The notes under the pieces: model-generated
The model's database searches: none
Told to the model about the DNA's origin: nothing
What the model saw: only the letters and a program-made list of their open reading frames with translations
Assembly (NCBI RefSeq): GCF_000340215.1
Contig: NW_006921535.1
Span: 4,264,596-4,328,595 of the forward strand
Source: Pseudocercospora fijiensis CIRAD86
Taxonomy: Eukaryota; Ascomycota; Dothideomycetes; Mycosphaerellales; Mycosphaerellaceae
Direction: 5' to 3'
Length of the DNA: 64,000 bases
Part shown: positions 46,825-60,314 of the stretch, in pieces
Layout: each line of letters begins with the position of its first letter
Position numbering within the stretch: the stretch's first letter is position 1
Program-made: the position numbers and the translations under genes

Positions 46825-47222
46825 CGCTAGCGCTTAGAGGGAGGGGGATAGTCGTTCCTCCTAAACCCCCTCCCTTACCGCGCGGAGTGCTCCTAACTTT
46901 TGCTAACGTTAGCGCTTAGAGGGAGGGGGATAGTCGTTCCTCCTAAACCCCCTCCCTTACCGCGCGGAATGCTCCTAACTTTTGCTAACATTAGCGCTTA
47001 GAGGGAGGGGATAAACCCTATCCCTTACCGCGCGGAGTACTCCTTCTACTAACGTTAGCGCTTAGAGGCTAGGAGGATAGTCGTTCCTCCTAAACCCCCT
47101 ATAGCCTTACCGCTTTAGTACCTATATTGCTTTGTTAACGTTAGCGCTTAGAGCAGAGGGGAATAGTCGTCGTAGGCTCCTCCTAAACCCCCTATACCTA
47201 CCGCGCGCACTACTCCTGCCTT
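46825..47222. repeat. Minisatellite, five units of about 83 bp
   Basis: The anchor AGCGCTTAGAG occurs at about 46828, 46911, 46993, 47057 and 47143 (spacings 83, 82, 64, 86). Units contain GATAGTCGTTCCTCCTAAAC and CCTTACCGCGCGGA, and begin with a palindrome-like (A)ACGTTAGCGCT. Confidence 0.9.
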
Positions 47223-48430
47223 TGCTTCTTATAGTATACAGGTCCTAGTCTAACTATTTAGTACAAAGCTTAATATCGTTAAGGTAGTCTTTAGTATATA
47301 AGAGGTTGGAGGAGGTTTTACTCCTAATATGCCTAAGGCCGCCGTCGTTATCGTATTAATTACTTTCGTTAGCGTAGTTTGCCGGAAATGTGCTTAATCG
47401 ACTTAACTCGGTCGACTTCGGTCTAGATCCGAGATTAACTAATTAACTAAATAATTAAATAGGATAGGTATAAGGCTACTAACTTATTAATTGCGGTAAT
47501 GTCCCTTCTAGTCGCTAAATTAAACCCTTAACTAGCTTCTTGTCTAAATCTTACCTCGCTGCCTACCTTTTACGCTTCTAACTACGCTACTATAACGCTA
47601 GCGACGGTAAAGGGATATTAGTATGTAAGAATTGTAGCCGTGCGTCTAATTACAATACGAGCGCGTCCTTCTGCTATAATAGTCGGGCGTAAGAGGTATT
47701 GTAGCACTGCCCCCGCTTTAAGTGTATTCGTCCGAGTTCTTTGCGTCTACTCTAGAACAAACAGACCTAGCCCCCTCTTCTTCTTAGACGCACGCAGATT
47801 ACATAATCTATCTAAACTAAGCTAGGGTGCCGAGTCGTAATTTCAGCAGGTTTCTTAAACCGCCGTAAGCCGCGCTAGCCGGGTTCTTAGTTGCCTTCCA
47901 AACTAACTATTATAAACAGTAGAGGGGCGTCGGTACCCTATTTAACCCGATAGTTTCGTTAGCCAATTAACTAGGTTAAGCAGCTATAAATGTTTACTAA
48001 AAAACTCAGTTCGTCTAGTTTCTATAGACATACTACGGTATACGCCGAAGAGTAAGCGCAGTAGTTATATTTACTTAGTTAACTTGTAATATATCTCGAA
48101 GGGCTAGGGTATAACGAGATTTGACCCGCTAGAAAGCCCCGGCTAATTCGCTCTATAGTTTTGCTCTAGTATTGTCCTTTCCTTTTAATCTAACCCTTCC
48201 TATCTCTTTTAGTCTAGTCGCGTACGGTCTTGTGTGCGGTCTTGCTTGCGGTCTTGCGCGCGATCTTGCTTAAAGTTTTACGTAATAATTAGGGCATAAT
48301 CGTGCGTAAAGTCGGCGCGAGAGGTATACGTGTATTTAGCGTAAGTAGTATAGTCGGCACGTGTGTCGCGTATATTAGTTAGTTGCTATTGTAGTGCTAG
48401 TTATTAGTGACGTAAAGATCTCTTCGGGCC
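47223..48430 (-). mobile_element. Diverged Gypsy-like 3' remnant
   Basis: 47645-47765 resembles 62730-62850 (shared TACAATACGAGCGCGTC and CGAGTTCTTTGCGTCTACTC), and 48005-48170 resembles 63000-63140, so this is an older relative of the 3' part of the chromovirus, in the same orientation as the window-end copy. The minus frame shows KLQSELAGAFQ, comparable to KLAGVDL of the other copies. No boundaries or LTR were resolved. Confidence 0.5.
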
Positions 48431-48439
48431 TAAGGTTGC

Positions 48440-50940
48440 GGTTACGTAGGGGGGATATCTTTTCTACTAATAAGAGGGCTAGAATGCTTTTGTATAGGCG
48501 CATCTTTGAATTCAACCCCTACGCTAGCAGATAGCAACACGCCTTCTACTACGTAGAAGGCCGTACGCTACCTACCTACGCAAGAAACTACCTGCTAAGA
48601 CTAATTGTTATCCGCCGCTCGCCTACTGTTTTTAGACCTCCGTTTCCGTATCCTCGTCGCAAGCTCCTCGAACACTCTAACTTCGGCCTAAAAACATCCG
48701 GCTTCGCTCGGATAAGCACGTAGGTGTTCAACCTCTCGGCGGAGCGTATCTAGCTTAGAAGGTAGCTCCGGAGCTACTAGAAGTAAAGACTCGATACGTA
48801 GATTATAGTACTCGAAGCTACTTAGATAGCAAGTAGAGCTATAAGCACGATTAGCCTTCTAGCAAGGGCACTATTAAGTGCGGTATTAGCTCTTTACGTA
48901 CTTATAGTACTCGGCAACTATCGTACGAAGCTATATAAGAGATACGCCTAGCTCTAAGGTAAAGTCTACGGTCCTTACTGTCGCTATCTTCTGCTTCTTA
49001 GCTACTATAGTATAGTTTAAATCGTCGAGTTCTCGAGCCGTTACTATACGCTTAGTTAAATACAACGTTGCTCCGCTAGTAAGAGGTTTACGGTTGCTAT
49101 ATACTACTTATAGCTTTCGGAGCCGTACTAGTAGTCGATTAACCTCCTACTTCCGTACTAGTAAGAAGTCGATAAACTAGTAGACGTAGAAGTAATATAG
49201 CAATAGTAGAGCGCGCTTTCTACCTGTTTCTATTAGCTTTATTATCTCGTAAAGGTATAGATAGCTATAGGTCTTCGTTAGGTGATCGTTATAGCGGCAC
49301 TATAGATAGGAGCAAGAATAAGCCGAGTGCTTTATTTTATTGCCGTTGTCGTCCGTTATAGTGTTTAGAAGGGTAATAGCGCGCTCGTAGACCTTGTAAA
49401 CCTCGAGAAGGCAGTAGTCGCTAATAATACGAGAGACACTCGTAAAGAAGGGCCCTACTAATAGCTTATAGCAGCGCTTTAGGTTGTTAGCTAACTAGAC
49501 TCTGCGGCGGTCGTATCCTTAGTGCTACTAGTTAAGAAGCGACTTAAAGAGTAAGTAGATATCGTGTCGGCTGCTATAGTTAAGCTACTGTTTAATCCGA
49601 CCGTAGTATGCTTCTATACGAGACGTAACCTTCTCGCCGAAGTAAAGGACTTAGTTAGTCTAGTAGTAGACGATCTTCTTCTTATGTTTCTACTAGTTAT
49701 TATATAGATATTGCTTAAATTAGGGATACACGTTGTCTAGTTTGCTAACGTTGCTATTAAACTCCTCTTCTAACTAACTTCTTATAGTATATATAAATAA
49801 CTGTAAGAACTTATTAGTACTTAGACTGTTAGTCTATAAGCTATTAGCCTTAATCTATACAAAGTCGCCTCGTTCTTTCTAGACACAAGTAAGAATGTCC
49901 TATTATAGGTACTAGTTATATATAATAATAAGCGCTTTAGGAATAACCTCCTTAACGGCGTAGATAAGCGCTTCTTCTCGATCCGTACTTACAACGTAAG
50001 GCATTAGACAACCGGCTTCTTCGAGACCTTTCCGTAGTAACTATAATAGCCGGATAAAGTCCTTCTTATTAGGCTTCGGTCTAATTAGACTAACGCCGAG
50101 CTTAATAGTGTTATTTATCGGTCTAGTAGCGACAATATCTAGCAGCTCGAGGTTGTATAGATTAGTAGAATATATAGTATCGAGAACGAGTATATAAGGC
50201 GTATCCTTAAAGGCCGAGAGCGATATAGGATAGAGGGCAACTATAGACTTAATTAAGCTATTACCGTTAGATTAAATGTCGTAGAAGATACTATTCTTAT
50301 CTAGCAAGTCGATAGTCCGCTAAGCCTAGTTATACTCCCTTCGAGCATTAATACTACGTCCCTAGGCGAGGTTCTTTATATCGTATAGCCGTAATAGAAC
50401 GCTACGGCCGCGGAAGTATACTATAATCTTAGACGTAGCTATTCGAGACTGCTAAAGCCGCTCTAACTACTCGAGAAACTAAGTCGTACGAGAGCGTTGT
50501 CGGTAAGTCGCTAGCACTATAATATTATTAGGTCCGTAGTTGTAGCGATAGTAATCTCGGTCGCTAGAGTAACGAATTTCCTACTAACTTTCTAGTTATA
50601 GAGGGTCGATTATAATAGCGTAGAAGTAGAATTTATACCCTATCTTCTTCGAGTACGACTTCGACTTACCCTTATTCTAGGTCCTTTTGTCTAGTTAACT
50701 AAAGCAGCTACATATATAGTAGTATCTATATTTAGCGCCGTTCTTATTCTTCCTTAGCTTCTACTCTTTAAACTCGTATCCGTATTGCGCGCCAAATTCG
50801 TAGATATAGCGCTCGAGTACCTATTTCGAAGAGAAGTCGTCTTCTCGTAGTATTAGACCTCGAGGTCGCTCTACTAATACTACCTTCGAGAATAGCGCCT
50901 TCTATAGCCGCGGCGATACCGACGCGTGCGACAATAGATA
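48440..50940 (-). pseudogene. MULE (Mutator-like) transposase, RIP-degraded
   Basis: On the minus strand, from about 50900: EDDFSSK(W)VLERYIYEFGAQYGYEF, YYYICS (FAR1/WRKY-like N-terminal region), then TPYILVLDTIYSTNLYNLELLDIV (about 50210, first catalytic Asp in the MULE DxTY context), GVSLIRPKPNKKDFIRLL, YVVSTDREEALIYAVKEVIPKALIIIYN(W)YL (about 49990, second Asp and the expected AI..VFP..CxWH arrangement). About 49440 on there is a long C-terminal region. Its 5' end lies next to the hAT copy B insertion at 50955. I found no terminal repeats. Confidence 0.85.
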
Positions 50941-50954
50941 CTATAGCCTTAATT

Positions 50955-51343
50955 TAGACCCCGCAGTAGTTCGGTTTCCGAACTACTAAACGTGTATAGT
51001 TTGGTTTCTTAGCGGCGAACTAGCTCCCTAGTTCCGGTTTGGTTTTTTCGAACTATATAGATTCCTAGTTTGAACTAGAGACTGTATTAGTTTTACTACA
51101 AAGACACTCTTATTCGACTGCCGGCTACGATTGCCGGCTATAATAGTAACTCTATTACATTTACTACGCTCTTTTGCCGTTACTAGGGCGTAGTTGTTAT
51201 TACTAGGGCGTAGTTGCCGTTGCTAGGGCGTAGTTTTACTACAAGGACACTCTTATTCGACTACCGGCTACGATTGCCGGCTATAATAGTTACTAGGTTG
51301 TATTTACTACGCTCTATTACCGTTGCTAGGGCGTGGTTGCCGT
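50955..51343 (+). mobile_element. hAT copy B, left portion
   Basis: Starts TAGACCCCGCAGTAGTTCGG and follows copy A from its left end, including the duplicated GGACACTCTTATTC block and 20-bp units. It is interrupted at 51343 by copy C and resumes at 60893. The 8 bp before it are CCTTAATT; the right end is not in the window to confirm the duplication. Confidence 0.92.
51336..51343. repeat. 8-bp target-site duplication of hAT copy C, left
   Basis: GTTGCCGT, repeated at 60885-60892. The target lies inside a 20-bp unit of copy B. Confidence 0.92.
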
Positions 51344-51773
51344 TAGACCCCGCAGTGGTTCGGGTTGGTTTAGTTTGGTTTGCTAAGCCGAAACTCTAGT
51401 TTAGTTTGGGTTGGTTTGCCAAGCAACTATATAAGTAGCTGGTTCGAACTATATAATTTATCGGTTTTTAAGAAGTGTACGAATGTATACGTAGCTTCAA
51501 GCAAGCCCTTTGTAAGACTTAGCAGTATAGCCGGCAGCGTAGCCGGCATTTTTAGTCCTTAGTACTTATAGAATTTTCGAATCCTACTTAGGCTACGTAG
51601 TTGTATAAAGGTACTTATATAACCTTAAATCTATAGACAATCAGCTAAGGGCACTAACTAATCAAAAGCATACATACATATATAAGGCATTATAGTTTAG
51701 TTCGGAAACTGCACTCCTTAGGTATAAATTTCATCCTTTCGTTTACGGTTCAATTCCCTAACTGCTTAGCAGA

Positions 51774-52313
51774 ATGTCTTTATTTAGATCTAGGCAGAAC
51801 TTATCGATTTCCCTAGAAGTCCTCCTCCTTAAGAAGTTTATACACTTTCCTACCGAACTATTCGATAACATTAAGTACTAGGATAGCTCCTCCCTCGGTA
51901 TCGGTACAGTATATAAAAGAGCTATAAGGTAGCTCTATAGAACGTTCTACTAGTCACTCGCTATACTAAGGCCGAATGCTAGTTCGTTCCTTAGAACTCT
52001 TAGTTATTTAGGAGATATAAAGGGTAGGGTAGGTAGTAACTTCGTATTATATAAGGAGGTAGAGGCTGCTATAGAAGAGGCCTTCAACCTGTAGAAGATA
52101 GTAAAAGATATAGAGGCAGCTATAGGTCTAGGTACCTAGTTGAATTTCTAGTAGGTAGAGTATAAGGATATTTAGAGGGAGTATTAGGTAGAGTTACGAA
52201 GGCAGGTATATAATATGCTCTAGAAAACAGGGATAGTGCCTATAACTATAACTATTAGGCTCTTCAACCTTCCTTATTTTTCCCTGTTTTCTTTTTATAA
52301 AAATCTAAACTAA
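51774..52313 (+). pseudogene. hAT gene 4 (copy C), start codon kept
   Basis: Begins ATGTCTTTATTTAGATC and runs 179 codons to TAA. Compared with copy A it keeps the ATG. Internal TAG codons remain at positions likely to be Trp (for example in KY-stop-DSSS, KAIR-stop-LYRTFY). Product unknown. Confidence 0.6.
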
Positions 52314-52319
52314 TACAAA

Positions 52320-53322
52320 TTAACCGGAATGTCTATCTTCTTTTAGTTCTTTGAAAAACCTAGCAGCGTAGCTAGTAGCGTAGCCGGCAGCGTGGCCGGC
52401 AGCGTAGCCGGCAGCGTAGCCGGCCTTTTTACTCCTTAGTACTAACGGGATTTTAGGAGACTTCTATTCCGTACGGCTAATAAAGTATACTGTACTATAT
52501 ACATATGCTTAGAGAGTATTTAGAGCGCGGTATGTAGCGCCGTATAATAGCGGCTTATTTCGCATATAGAAAAGCTTGTAGACGATACTACGAACATCCT
52601 TCCTACTAGTATATCTATCCTATCTACTACTATCTCGAATATAGATATTCTAGCCTTTTAGGATCTGATCGAGTGCTTTGAAATCCTTGTCTATAATCGT
52701 TATACGCTTCGCGTAGATAGCTATAAGGTTGACCGCTAAAATAGTATTAGCATAGTCCGAAAAGAGGTAGAAGAGAAACATATATTCGAAGATACGAACT
52801 AGGTAGGCTTCTATAGCCTCTTAAAGGGCGCCTATCGCGGAGGCTTAGAAGCGAAGGTCTATTCTATAATCCTAGGCAATTTCGCGAATAAGTCGTTAGA
52901 AAGGAGTTTTGCGGATTAGGAGCTTAGAACTCTTCTAATACTACCGAATCTTACGGAGGGCTACGGCTAAAGAAGGATTAGTAAAAAGACAGTAAGAATG
53001 CCGGCTACGCTACCGGCTACGCTACCGGCTACGCTGCCGGCTATAAATAGGACTTACTTCCTAAGCGCTATCGACGCTTCGTACGATTACTACTAGTAGC
53101 AGAAGCGCTAGTTGTCGTCTTGCGTAGAGCCTTACCCGCCGTTGTCTTACGCGGAGCCTTGCTCGCGACGCCCTTTCTAGCACCGGAGCTAGCGGTAGTA
53201 GTAGCAGCTATCTTACGTTGATGTACTATACTCGTTCCTTTATTTCCGATCTTATTGCGACCCGTAGAAGTAGCAGGTCCCTTCTTGCGAGGCGTCGTAA
53301 CTTAGTTAAGTGGATTCGCTAT
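52320..53322 (-). pseudogene. Histone H3-like gene 2 (copy C)
   Basis: The inverse of 44152-45154. Exons on the minus strand: 53322-53058, 52966-52784, 52735-52320. It has the same KAPRKTT tail, GTVALR junction, PFQRL and ALQEA blocks, C-terminal extension and ATA first codon as copy A. Intron 1 again holds GCCGG units (53000-53042). Confidence 0.88.
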
Positions 53323-54034
53323 TGTAAAAGTCGTCGAATTAAGGAAAAAAGTGCGTTACGAAGGTATACGAAGGCGCGCGCGGAGCGAGGGTATTACGGA
53401 GGTAGTAGATATAGAGCGTAGAGGTATAGGTATCGATACGAAGGTTGAATATAGCGAGAGAGGTAGTATCGCGGTATCGCTAGGTAATAGAGTAAGCTTC
53501 GCGCAAGCCTATATTATAGTAACGTTAGAGTAAGGAAAGAAGGCAGGCACGGCTAAAAAAGGCAGGTACGGCAGACTTTGAAATATAGCCGGCATATGTA
53601 GCCGGCATAGTAATAGGCGAAAGCCTCCTTTTAATAAATAGCCGGCGTAATAATAGTATCCTACTATAGTATAGATATTCTTTAGTAATGCCTTTACTAG
53701 CTATAGTAATCTTATAAGTAACCTAGGCCTATTGCTAGTAAATATAAGAAATATTAGGTAGGCTATACTAAACAAGCTAGTTATTTAGCAGAAAAAGGCC
53801 TACTACCGTCTCTATATGCCGGCTACGGGTGCCGACTATCGCTCTAAATTCAACTCCGCCCTATCTCGGAGGCTAAGGTACTAAGCGGAAACCCTATAGC
53901 TTATATTCACTCGGTTGTCGCGGAGCGCTTATAGGTAAGGTATTAGAAAAGAGTATAAAAAGTACGAGAAGAGTATCTTAGGATATAGGTCGTAAGTGAA
54001 TAAGAGTAGCACGCCTAGTTATTTATATAGTACG

Positions 54035-55385
54035 TTACTCTATACGACTAAGAGCCTATATTATCTTAAACTTCGCTTATAAGACCTCGACTCTACTAGT
54101 ATACTATCGATCTCCTCCTCGGTCGCTAATACGCTGTCTTAATTCTTCTTCGAGTTGCCGGACTTAGTACGCATCTATAGCTATGCAATAGCGCTACGCA
54201 TTATAGAGAATTTCTCGTTAAAGTTTCTCTCTCGTAGGCTTGCTATCTGCCTCGTAGTATAGAGGATTAAAGTACTAATGCTAAAGAATCTCCTTATAGT
54301 TAGGATGCTAGGGCTCCTTAGGACCTTTATGTTTTAGGTCTAAATAGAGACGTATTATAAACGTTCTATCGCCCTTTCGCTTACTACCCGCTAGGTCGCG
54401 ATATGCGAAGAAACTAATCTAAATATAGCTCGTCTCTATAATAGCCGGGTGAATATAGAGCGCTAGGTTTCTACTTCGTACCTTAGATTTAGGGACGGCG
54501 CGGAGATAAAATCAGAAATGTAGCCGGCACCTATAGCCGGCAAAACGATGCGAAAATAGGCCTCCTCCTAGGTTAATCTAACGACTAAATACAATTTCCA
54601 ACTAATCCGCTGTAAACCGACGCCGAATTTTAGCTAGAAGCTATATATCTTTATTTTAAAGAGTAACCCGCTTCGTATAGATAGTAAGGAGGTTTGAAAG
54701 CTTAAGCTCGGTTACGAGAAATGCCTCCGTAGCTTCCTAAAGAGCACTAATCGCCTTAGCCGTAAATCGTATACTAGACCGAAAATCTAATGTAATTTTT
54801 CGGACGAGTCGCTAGAAGGGAGTCTTAGGGATTAAAAGCTCGGTCCCTCTTTTGTTTTAGAAAAGCCGGATCTAGCGAAGGGTAATAGTACCTAGTTTAA
54901 AGCGCCGCTTCTTTGTCGTCGAGTCCTGCCTTATTCCCTTTCTTTTAATAGAAAGATAACTTTTCTTCGCGATAGTCTTTGTCCGCCTACTCTTTTTAGC
55001 CTTCTCCTATCTACCTATAGCCTTCTTGTTTTTCGGTACTGTTTTCCGAGGAACCCCCTTCCTTCGTATATACTACGGAGAGCCTTACTCTTCCGATATC
55101 TCGTTCTCGCTACGGTCTCCCTATACTTAGCTTGCTTTACCCTTGCCCTTTAGCCTCTAAAGATATTTATCTGCGCGTTTAGGCGACGAGGGTATATCGG
55201 TAGGACCTAGAAATTAATAAGCATATAATCGTAAGGAGATATTAATGCTTCTTGCCTTCTAGAACAAATGGTCTTCTATTAAACCGCCTTATTAGGTTAT
55301 CGTTAGATTCGAATAAAGGATAGTAGCTTAAGGAAGGGGAGGTAGCCGGCTTAGGAAGGCCCGAAGAGCCGAATCCTTAAGGTAT
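54035..55385 (-). pseudogene. Histone H3-like gene 1, CENP-A-like (copy C)
   Basis: The inverse of 42089-43439: exon 1 55385-55256, GC-AG intron 55255-55207, exon 2 55206-54593, tentative exon 3 54481-54035. The GC donor is the same in both copies, so it is not a sequencing slip in one. The first codon is ATA-or-ATG ambiguous in context (copy C reads GGTATGTTTG on the complement where copy A has ATGCC); copy A keeps the clear ATG. Histone fold at 54913-54584. Confidence 0.85.
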
Positions 55386-55553
55386 GTTTGTCTTTAAGAA
55401 TATAGGGAAAGGGAAGAAGGAGAGGAAGAGCGAATAGAGAATTAGAAATAGTCCGTAGGTAAGCGGGGTCGGTTGCTATAGCAACTAGTCTGTTTAGGTC
55501 CTAGGAATTCGAAACACATTTCGGATATATGCCGGCTATATACGCCGGCTATA

Positions 55554-58500
55554 TTACCTTATACGTAAACGCTTCGTCTCCTTAAAGCTGCTCTAAGCCT
55601 ATATATGTTTCCGCTTCTTAACCCGGTGTCGCCTTCTGCCTCCGCCCTCCTCCTCTTCGTTATCGCTAATTAGGGTTTCGCTTAGACTAAATTTCGTATT
55701 CTCTTCGCGCTCCTAGGTTTCTTCGATCTTAAGGTTTTCTAATTCCTCGATCAACTCCTTTAGTATAATCTTTAGTAACCTACCTTAGCGATTCTAGTAG
55801 AGGAGATAGTATTAGAATACTATAATAGATTCGAAGGTAGTAGGCGAGTATATTCGATTAAAGCGGCCCTAGTAACGAGCGATACTAAAAGACCTCTTAT
55901 AGCCTATGCCTGCGCTCGGGATAGCGAGGACGTCCCGAGCGACCGACGCTATCGTTGGAAACTTAGGCTCTAACCGCTACTATATAGCGAGAATATCGTC
56001 TCCGAATTCGTCTAGAAGACCGGTAAGATCTAGAGATTATTAGCCCTCTTTCCGAGCCTACGGGTTTATACTTACTCGCGCGCCGATAGAGATCGAACTC
56101 TTCTTTATTTACTTTAGTAGTTGCTTCCTCTTCTACCTCTACTTCCTACCTACGAAATAGGTATAATGTCGGAGCCTTCTAAACCTTCTTTTTCTTTGTA
56201 GGAGCTGCATTTAGACTAGTTTCTTTCCGACGCTCGTAGAACATCTTTTCTAGAATAGTCTAGTAATGCTTCGGCTATACCTCGTCCGCCTTCTATTCCG
56301 GCCTCTGCTAGTATATATCCTTTTCTACCGGGTTAAGCAAGCACGCAACGCTATAGATATCCCCGAACGAGTTAAAGGTAGCACTGTAATATTTATACAA
56401 CTTAGTATAGGAGGTGTCTATAGCTTTCGTTATAGCTACTTTCTAGGGAACGCTCTTCCTAGCTAGCTTAGCTACGGTTTCCTCGAGCTCGTTAAAGAGC
56501 TAGTTATAGTACGTAAAGATAAGGTAGATCGTCGGTCCTCGGGTTCTTCTAATCGTAGTAGTAACCTTCGCGTAATGCTTACTAATATCGACGAGATACT
56601 CTACTTAGCGCTATTCGGCGGCGGTAAGGCCGAGCTACTTAATACCCTCGGAACTCTAATAGATCTCGAGAGCGGTACGTAAAGTATATCCCCTCGTAAC
56701 TATATAGAAAGTCGAATCGAACCGGGTCTTAACGTCTTAGGTAAAACGGAGTAGGCGCTAAGGAGGCCGCTTTTGCTATCGCTTATTCTATGCGATATTC
56801 TAGGCATCGGTTTTAGGGCGCTCGATTAGGTTCTTTTAAATAGCCTCGAATCGGTTATATCTCTATAAGCTCGAGTTCGTATATATTGCTAGACGACGAA
56901 GCTAGAGAAAAAGAGTTAGAACTATACTAGGTTGCCGGCTATAGGTGCCGGCTACGGACAAAAGTTATACCTTATACAAAACGAGAGCGAGGCTCTCTGC
57001 CTTATCCCGTCTCATTACTGTAATAAGTTTCTCGACTTTCGACTTTGCTTTATCCTTATCTAGGATCTTCTATTAGTCGTCGTTTAATAGTGCAATTTTA
57101 AGCGTCTTAAAGAGGGCTCGGATCGCGATTTGAACTATATAAGCGAGGTAGGGAAACTTCTATAGGGATGCAACTAGCAACGACGTCGGCTCCGATTTAA
57201 TAGAGCTAGGGCTATTAATAGGCTCCTCTTTATCGTTATTATCGTACGTATTGTCGTGCGTATCCGGAATCGTAGCGAGCTTAACATTCGGAAGATTAAG
57301 CTAGATTATAGACCTTATAATCTCCTCTACGTACTCGACCCTATCGATATAATTAGTAATTTTAAAGACATATACGAGTGAATTGTATATACAACGCCTT
57401 ATACAATGTTCGATTATTACTAGCGTTGTCCGTAGTAATCGAGATTAGTTTCGTTGTTACGCTAACCCTATCTATTGCCGTATAGATAAGCTTCGCTATA
57501 TCCTTACTAGTATAGGAACCTAGAATTTTAGGAAATCCGATTATAAGTTCCTAGAGTTTCTAATCCGAATTGATAAAGTATAGCATAATCGAGAGGAAGG
57601 AGGCTCTTATAGTCCGGCTTAACTAGCTATCGATAGCAATAGCTACTCGGCGAGTATTACGGAGGATCTCCCGAATATCGTCTAACGCAGCCTCTTTATT
57701 CTTTTCGAACATAATATACTAGGTTATCGCGCCGAGAAATAGGGGAGGGTAGTTTATAAGATATAGGTATATCTTCTATATAGACTCCCTTTCGTAGAAG
57801 TCTTCCGGAAGACCGTTTGTAGCTAGCATTTCGTTTGCTAGTTGCTTAAAGTCTTCGGGGGAGAAATCGGTAGCCTTCAATCCTAGAGCTTCCTTAAGCG
57901 TAGCCTATAATAATTAGCTAGATCTCTACGGTTGATTTAGGTAGCCGGAATCTATAGCCGGTAGCTATAGCCGGCAGCTATAGCCGGCATTTTAGAAGAT
58001 ATACCTCTTTTTAGAACGCTGTATCTATATTAACTCTCCTCTCTCCTTAAGATTCCCGATACCGTTTAGAATAGAGATAGTTCGTAGGCGATAAGTTCCT
58101 ATCCCCTAGTTTCGGGTGTTTCAAGATTGAACCGTAGAAGTTGTAGACAATTACTAGTTAACCTTTGAGTCGAGAAGTCGTATAACGGTATAATGCCCCC
58201 TCTATAAAGAACTTCTAGAATATGTCCGTTCGCTCCTTACTCCCCTATCGCATCGAGTACTTCTAGAGTTTATACTCCTTCGAACGTAAGTATAAAGGGA
58301 ACTATATCTTATAGACCTATTAATTGAACTGCTCTATATACTCGGGTTTCTAAAGATACGCCTAGCTAGCCTTTTCGAAGATTTCCGGGTTAATACTCGA
58401 TGTTCTTATATCTCCGAACAACCTTCTACTTAGACTCCGTAAAGGTAAGGACTAGGTAGTAGTACCCTATAATGAATTCCTACTACTAGGATTCGGAGAG

Positions 58501-58670
58501 GATAAATCTAGCCCTAATCGTAGTCTAGGACTCGATAGGCTCGAAGGTAAGTATACGACCTCCTCTCGACGTTGTCGCAATCTCGCTCGTATACTAGACT
58601 GTTTCGACTGTCGTCTCGTTGTTACCCTTCCTAGTATAGCGCCTAGTATATATACAATGTCGGTCGGCAT
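55554..58670 (-). pseudogene. hAT transposase (copy C), start codon kept
   Basis: Minus-strand exons 58670-58005, 57904-57393, 57340-56971, 56901-56076, 56029-55554. It starts MPTDIVYILGAILGRV and is open for the first 67 codons. The same domain order as copy A; stops at former Trp/Gln. Confidence 0.9.
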
Positions 58671-58843
58671 GTTTTGAGGTTTCGTACGGTAAGGTAAGGA
58701 CTTAGGAGTAGTAGATATATACTAGTAGCTGTAGAGAAACACCCTTTCTTTTATAGCATCGTATCGTTAGGAACAGCTAGGCAGTAAATAGCTAGCTACC
58801 TTTTTTTTTTGTTTCCTAGCTACCTAACCACTAGATTTTTTTT

Positions 58844-60314
58844 CCTAGCTACCCTAGCTAGCCTAACTACTAGAATTTCTTTCCTAGCTACCCTAACTAC
58901 CTGAATTTTGCCTTCTATACGGCGGCTCTCTCCTACTAACGGAACCGAGCTACTATACCTAACGAATCCAAGCTCGTTTTTAGTCTCAATCTATCCTCTT
59001 TCGGTATAAGACACTCGATAAGCAAATACTTAGGCCGAGTCTAACTACGAAACCTAAGACTAACTAATAGCTCTATTAACCAATCCTAATCCTCGAACTC
59101 CTTCCGCTTCTTAGTAAAGACCTTAAAGAGCGCTCGAGCTTCTTCGGGTGCCTACGGAGTAGTCGAGATAAAGCCGTATCGCTAAAATGGGTAATCCTTT
59201 AGAGGCTTATATAGAGATTTAGAGAATTCTAACGCTAACCCATCCTACTAGTAGCTTAGATTCCGGATATAAGCCCTCTCTGCCTTAGTAAAGATTTTAT
59301 ATAGCAGTAGCACTCTACCTTCGAGAAACGCTTTCTGTTTAACTATTAGTATCTGCCGGCTACGAACGCCGGCTACATATGCCGAGTATAGAATAATTAC
59401 CTATACCCCTTCCTCCTGTAGTAATACTTCTGCCGTCCCTAGATACCTAGCCCCGATCGTATTAATCGTAAGCTACTTTGCCTTTATAGACGTAAAGGCT
59501 TCGCTCTAATACTAATAAAGAAACTTCTACTCTATATCGAGGATATAAAGACGACTAGTCTCGATTCCAATCCTTACTAGCTTTTCGTAGTAGCTTTAAC
59601 TATGATTTTCTAGATTAATAGAACTTATACCTTAGCCCTTTACTAGTATCTCGTCTCTTTAACTATACTCGATCCACTCCTAGCGCTTATCGTCTATAGC
59701 GTTAGGCCCTAAGACTATACCTGTTACTAGATCGACGTATAGTATCTCCTCGCTTTTTTTAGTTCCTTTATTCGTAGCATTAAGCTCTGTCGCGGTATCC
59801 TAAACTCTAGTATTGTTGTTCTCGGCTATCTAAATATCTCCGTTACTATCGGTCGTATCGATAGAGGTAGCGACTATAGGTCTAAATGCTATTAGTTAAC
59901 GTGTTAAAGAAAAATATGCCGGCTATAGCTGCCGGCTACGGCTGCCGGCTATAGCTGCTAGCTACGGCCGCTAGCTAGATTGACTTACGCTACTAGAACT
60001 TTACGCTCGAAAATTGGCCGTAATTCTTTCCTCCTCTTAGCCTTCTCTTAGGTTGTCTTCTTATTCTAACCTTTACTTTTTTCTATAGGCGCTAGCTATC
60101 GATAGAATGCCTTATTCCGCGCCTTTCTTCTCTTATCCTTAGCTCTTTTATCCTTATCTATCTTGTCCTTTCTCTCGCGGTCTCGTATAGAATTCTTCTT
60201 CGTAAAGTACTCCTCTTTAGTCTTACGCTTTTTAGTTAGACGCTTAGGCAAAACAAACTCGCGGTCTTTAGTTCTATCTTCTGTTTAGCGCGCGGCGCGC
60301 TTCTCTCTTACTAT
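58844..60314 (-). pseudogene. hAT gene 1 (copy C)
   Basis: Inverse of copy A 37160-38630, with the same exons (60314-59989, 59881-59401, 59334 to about 58844) and the same Lys/Arg-rich exon 1. First codon ATA. The GCCGGC-bearing introns are present. Product unknown. Confidence 0.58.

Noticed and set aside
53218..53533. Plus-strand frames in hAT copy C rich in Arg
   Set aside because: They overlap the antisense of H3-like gene 2 tail and its upstream spacer; the 80-codon counterpart in copy A (43893-44135) is possible but broken here.
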